From contig CADBPK010000317.1 of assembly GCA_902796465.1 (NCBI GenBank), positions 1 to 6,726 of the forward strand: a stretch of 6,726 nt of DNA. The letters are read 5' to 3'. The DNA is from an uncultured Erysipelotrichaceae bacterium (GTDB lineage Bacteria > Bacillota_I > Bacilli_A > Erysipelotrichales > Erysipelotrichaceae). Shown here piece by piece: positions 5,179 to 6,726 of the stretch (position 1 is its first letter; each line of letters opens with the position of its first letter). The translations under genes and the position numbers were made by a program. The notes below the pieces were generated by a model. The model made no database searches and was not told where the DNA came from. It was given only the letters and a program-made list of their open reading frames with translations.

Positions 5179-6702
5179 TCAGAACAGCGGCATAAACGCT
5201 TTTAATGAGCCTCTGAACAGCCTGACCGGTATCCGTGTCCGGCTGATATCGTCGATCGTGATCTCCTTTGATTTTGCGAGTGAATCAAGGAAATCTTTTT
5301 TCATTTTACTGATAACTGCCTTGTCCGACAATATAATACCATCTTCAAAATGCAGATAATAACTTCTGTAATCCGTATTGATCGATCCGACAAGACCGAT
5401 CTTGTCATCCGCCAGGATATTCTTGGCATGATTGAAGCCCGGTGTAAACTCATAGATCCTGACACCGGCTCTGATCAGCGGTGCATAATTTCCTTTTGTG
5501 ATCTGGTTGGTTATGATCTTATCCGGAATATGCGGTACCAGGATCCTGACATCCGCCCCGTTTTTGGCTGCCTGGATCAGGGATATCGTCATGCTTTCAT
5601 TCAGGATCAGATAAGGCGTATCGATATAAATATAATCAGCCGCATGATTGACGATATTCAGATGCATGCCCAGACAGGTCTGTTCATCATCTGTCGGGGA
5701 ATCCGAGAACGGCAGATAGTAACCTGTTCCTTCGATGTCGTCTGCCGGCAGCTTATACTGGAGATAATCCACTGTGTCATCTCCTTTCAGATAACTGTAC
5801 ATACCGAGAAACATCACGGTAAATGACCATACAGCCCTGCCCTGGATCATGACAGCGCTGTCTTTCCAGTATCCGAAGCGCTTGATGAGATTGACATATT
5901 CATCTGCCAGATTGACCCCGCCGGTAAAGGCAACGCGGTTGTCGATCACACAGATCTTGCGGTGATCCCTGTTGTTCATCTGGACGATCAGCGCCGGCCT
6001 GAGTTTGTTGAAACGGAAAGCCTCGATCCCGTATTCTTTCAGTTTTCTGTCATAATGCCTTGGGAGCGTGACACATCCGAAATCATCATAGATAATTTTG
6101 ACTTTAACGCCGTCCATGGCTTTCTGTTTCAGGATCGCCAGAATTTCATCCCAGAATTTACCTTCATCGATTATGAAGTATTCCATGAAGATGAAATGCT
6201 TTGCTTTCCGTAACTGATTCAGAAACTCAGGCTTCCATTCTTCACCGCTCGCATAGTATCTCGCGCTGGTGTCCCGGTAGACCGGGAAACCGCATCTGTC
6301 CATGCCATAACGGAATATACAGCCGTGTACGGGGTCAGCTTCCGTGATCTGATCCAGCAGTTCATGATCCTTTTCAAGGAGGTCATACATCTGCCTGTTG
6401 GCATGGATCGTCCCGTTTCTGATCTTCTTAGGAACCTTTTTATTTCCGGCCACAAGATAAAGCGGAACCCCGAGGATCGGAAGGACAAGCACGGTGATGG
6501 ACCAGGCGATCTTGAAATACGGTTCTTCCTGCAGATTGATGATATAGATGACCATCAAGAAGCCGATCAACTGGATCAGCCAGAAAAACTGAAAAGCCGC
6601 AGCGGTCTGATAAAGAACCATAACAAAAAACATCATCTGCAGCAATATCAGTACTGCCACCATGACAAGTCTGCTTGTGAAAACTTTGATCAGCCTCTGC
6701 AT
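5179..6702 (-). CDS. cls: Cardiolipin synthase (phospholipase D superfamily, two HKD motifs)
   Basis: This membrane enzyme is predicted to join two phosphatidylglycerol molecules into cardiolipin plus glycerol. Its 507 residues match the family length. Three hydrophobic helices lie at about 13-31, 38-57 and 66-85, the last two forming the PLDc_N-type region ending in LYLVAGNKK. Two complete HKD motifs follow: HRKICVID (247-254: His247, Lys249, Asp254), followed by GGVN, and HAKNILAD (425-432: His425, Lys427, Asp432), followed by GSIN. The C-terminus (IPVRLFRGSLKAFMPLF) is typical of Gram-positive cardiolipin synthases. The start at 6702 is forced, because an in-frame TAA lies at 6714-6712 and no start codon comes between. 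There is no Shine-Dalgarno sequence; TATAAT lies 8 bases upstream. It is the first gene of an operon with the patatin-like phospholipase. No residues appear to be missing. Confidence 0.95.
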   Translation of the reverse strand: MQRLIKVFTSRLVMVAVLILLQMMFFVMVLYQTAAAFQFFWLIQLIGFLMVIYIINLQEEPYFKIAWSITVLVLPILGVPLYLVAGNKKVPKKIRNGTIHANRQMYDLLEKDHELLDQITEADPVHGCIFRYGMDRCGFPVYRDTSARYYASGEEWKPEFLNQLRKAKHFIFMEYFIIDEGKFWDEILAILKQKAMDGVKVKIIYDDFGCVTLPRHYDRKLKEYGIEAFRFNKLRPALIVQMNNRDHRKICVIDNRVAFTGGVNLADEYVNLIKRFGYWKDSAVMIQGRAVWSFTVMFLGMYSYLKGDDTVDYLQYKLPADDIEGTGYYLPFSDSPTDDEQTCLGMHLNIVNHAADYIYIDTPYLILNESMTISLIQAAKNGADVRILVPHIPDKIITNQITKGNYAPLIRAGVRIYEFTPGFNHAKNILADDKIGLVGSINTDYRSYYLHFEDGIILSDKAVISKMKKDFLDSLAKSKEITIDDISRTRIPVRLFRGSLKAFMPLF

Positions 6703-6716
6703 AAATATATATTATA
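6703..6716 (-). promoter_or_regulatory. -10 promoter element of the cls-patatin operon
   Basis: The minus strand reads TATAAT at 6716-6711, followed by ATATATTT and then the ATG at 6702. The expected transcription start is near 6704, giving a leader of about 0-2 bases. The preceding bases are AGGG, so there is no TG extension. Any -35 element would fall beyond the window end at 6726. No ribosome-binding sequence is present. Confidence 0.6.
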
Positions 6717-6726
6717 CCCTAAAACC

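Noticed and set aside
459..5559. Recurring GATCCTGAC-like words (near 461, 5452, 5554)
   Set aside because: They fall in different genes and encode common residue pairs such as Arg-Ile-Leu; spacing and flanks are unrelated, so this is codon usage rather than a repeat family.
5350..5826. Plus-strand open frame of 158 codons within cls
   Set aside because: Antisense to the second HKD region of a well-conserved enzyme; the translation is Ile/Arg/Asp-rich without family features.

Overview
The window looks like ordinary chromosome of a Bacillota (Firmicutes), most likely a gut-type clostridial or erysipelotrichial lineage. That placement is an inference from three things: PcrA-like helicase sequence, a VanY-type cell-wall peptidase, and a three-helix cardiolipin synthase of the Gram-positive type. 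Nothing in the window fixes a genus. There is no rRNA, tRNA, CRISPR array, insertion sequence or phage gene, and coding is nearly continuous.

Layout. (1) Positions 1-1502, minus strand: a GNAT-family acetyltransferase followed by the N-terminal 247 codons of a UvrD/PcrA helicase, joined by an ATGA stop/start overlap and cut by the window edge. (2) Positions 1503-1554: a 52-bp divergent promoter region in which two back-to-back extended -10 elements share the same 11-bp sequence in inverted orientation. (3) Positions 1555-4292, plus strand: a three-gene overlapping operon encoding an RlmI-like SAM-dependent methyltransferase, an RluA-family pseudouridine synthase and a membrane-anchored VanY/M15-type D,D-carboxypeptidase homologue. 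(4) Positions 4271-4310: a convergent palindromic terminator that also encodes the C-termini of both flanking proteins. (5) Positions 4286-6702, minus strand: a two-gene operon of cardiolipin synthase and then a patatin-like phospholipase.

How the genes fit together. The plus operon pairs two likely RNA-modifying enzymes with a cell-wall peptidase homologue. The right-hand minus operon pairs a phospholipid-making enzyme with a probable lipid acyl hydrolase, which suggests membrane lipid remodelling. The left-hand minus operon carries DNA repair/replication helicase function behind an acetyltransferase of unknown substrate.

The most notable points are: (a) all three operon-leading genes have a perfect TATAAT 6-8 nt before the start codon and no Shine-Dalgarno, whereas clear Shine-Dalgarno sequences precede two of the internal genes, which predicts leaderless mRNAs; (b) the VanY homologue has Asn where the family has its zinc-binding Asp; (c) the shared terminator palindrome makes two unrelated proteins end in the same KESSD residues. 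I see no defence, toxin or otherwise new multi-gene system.
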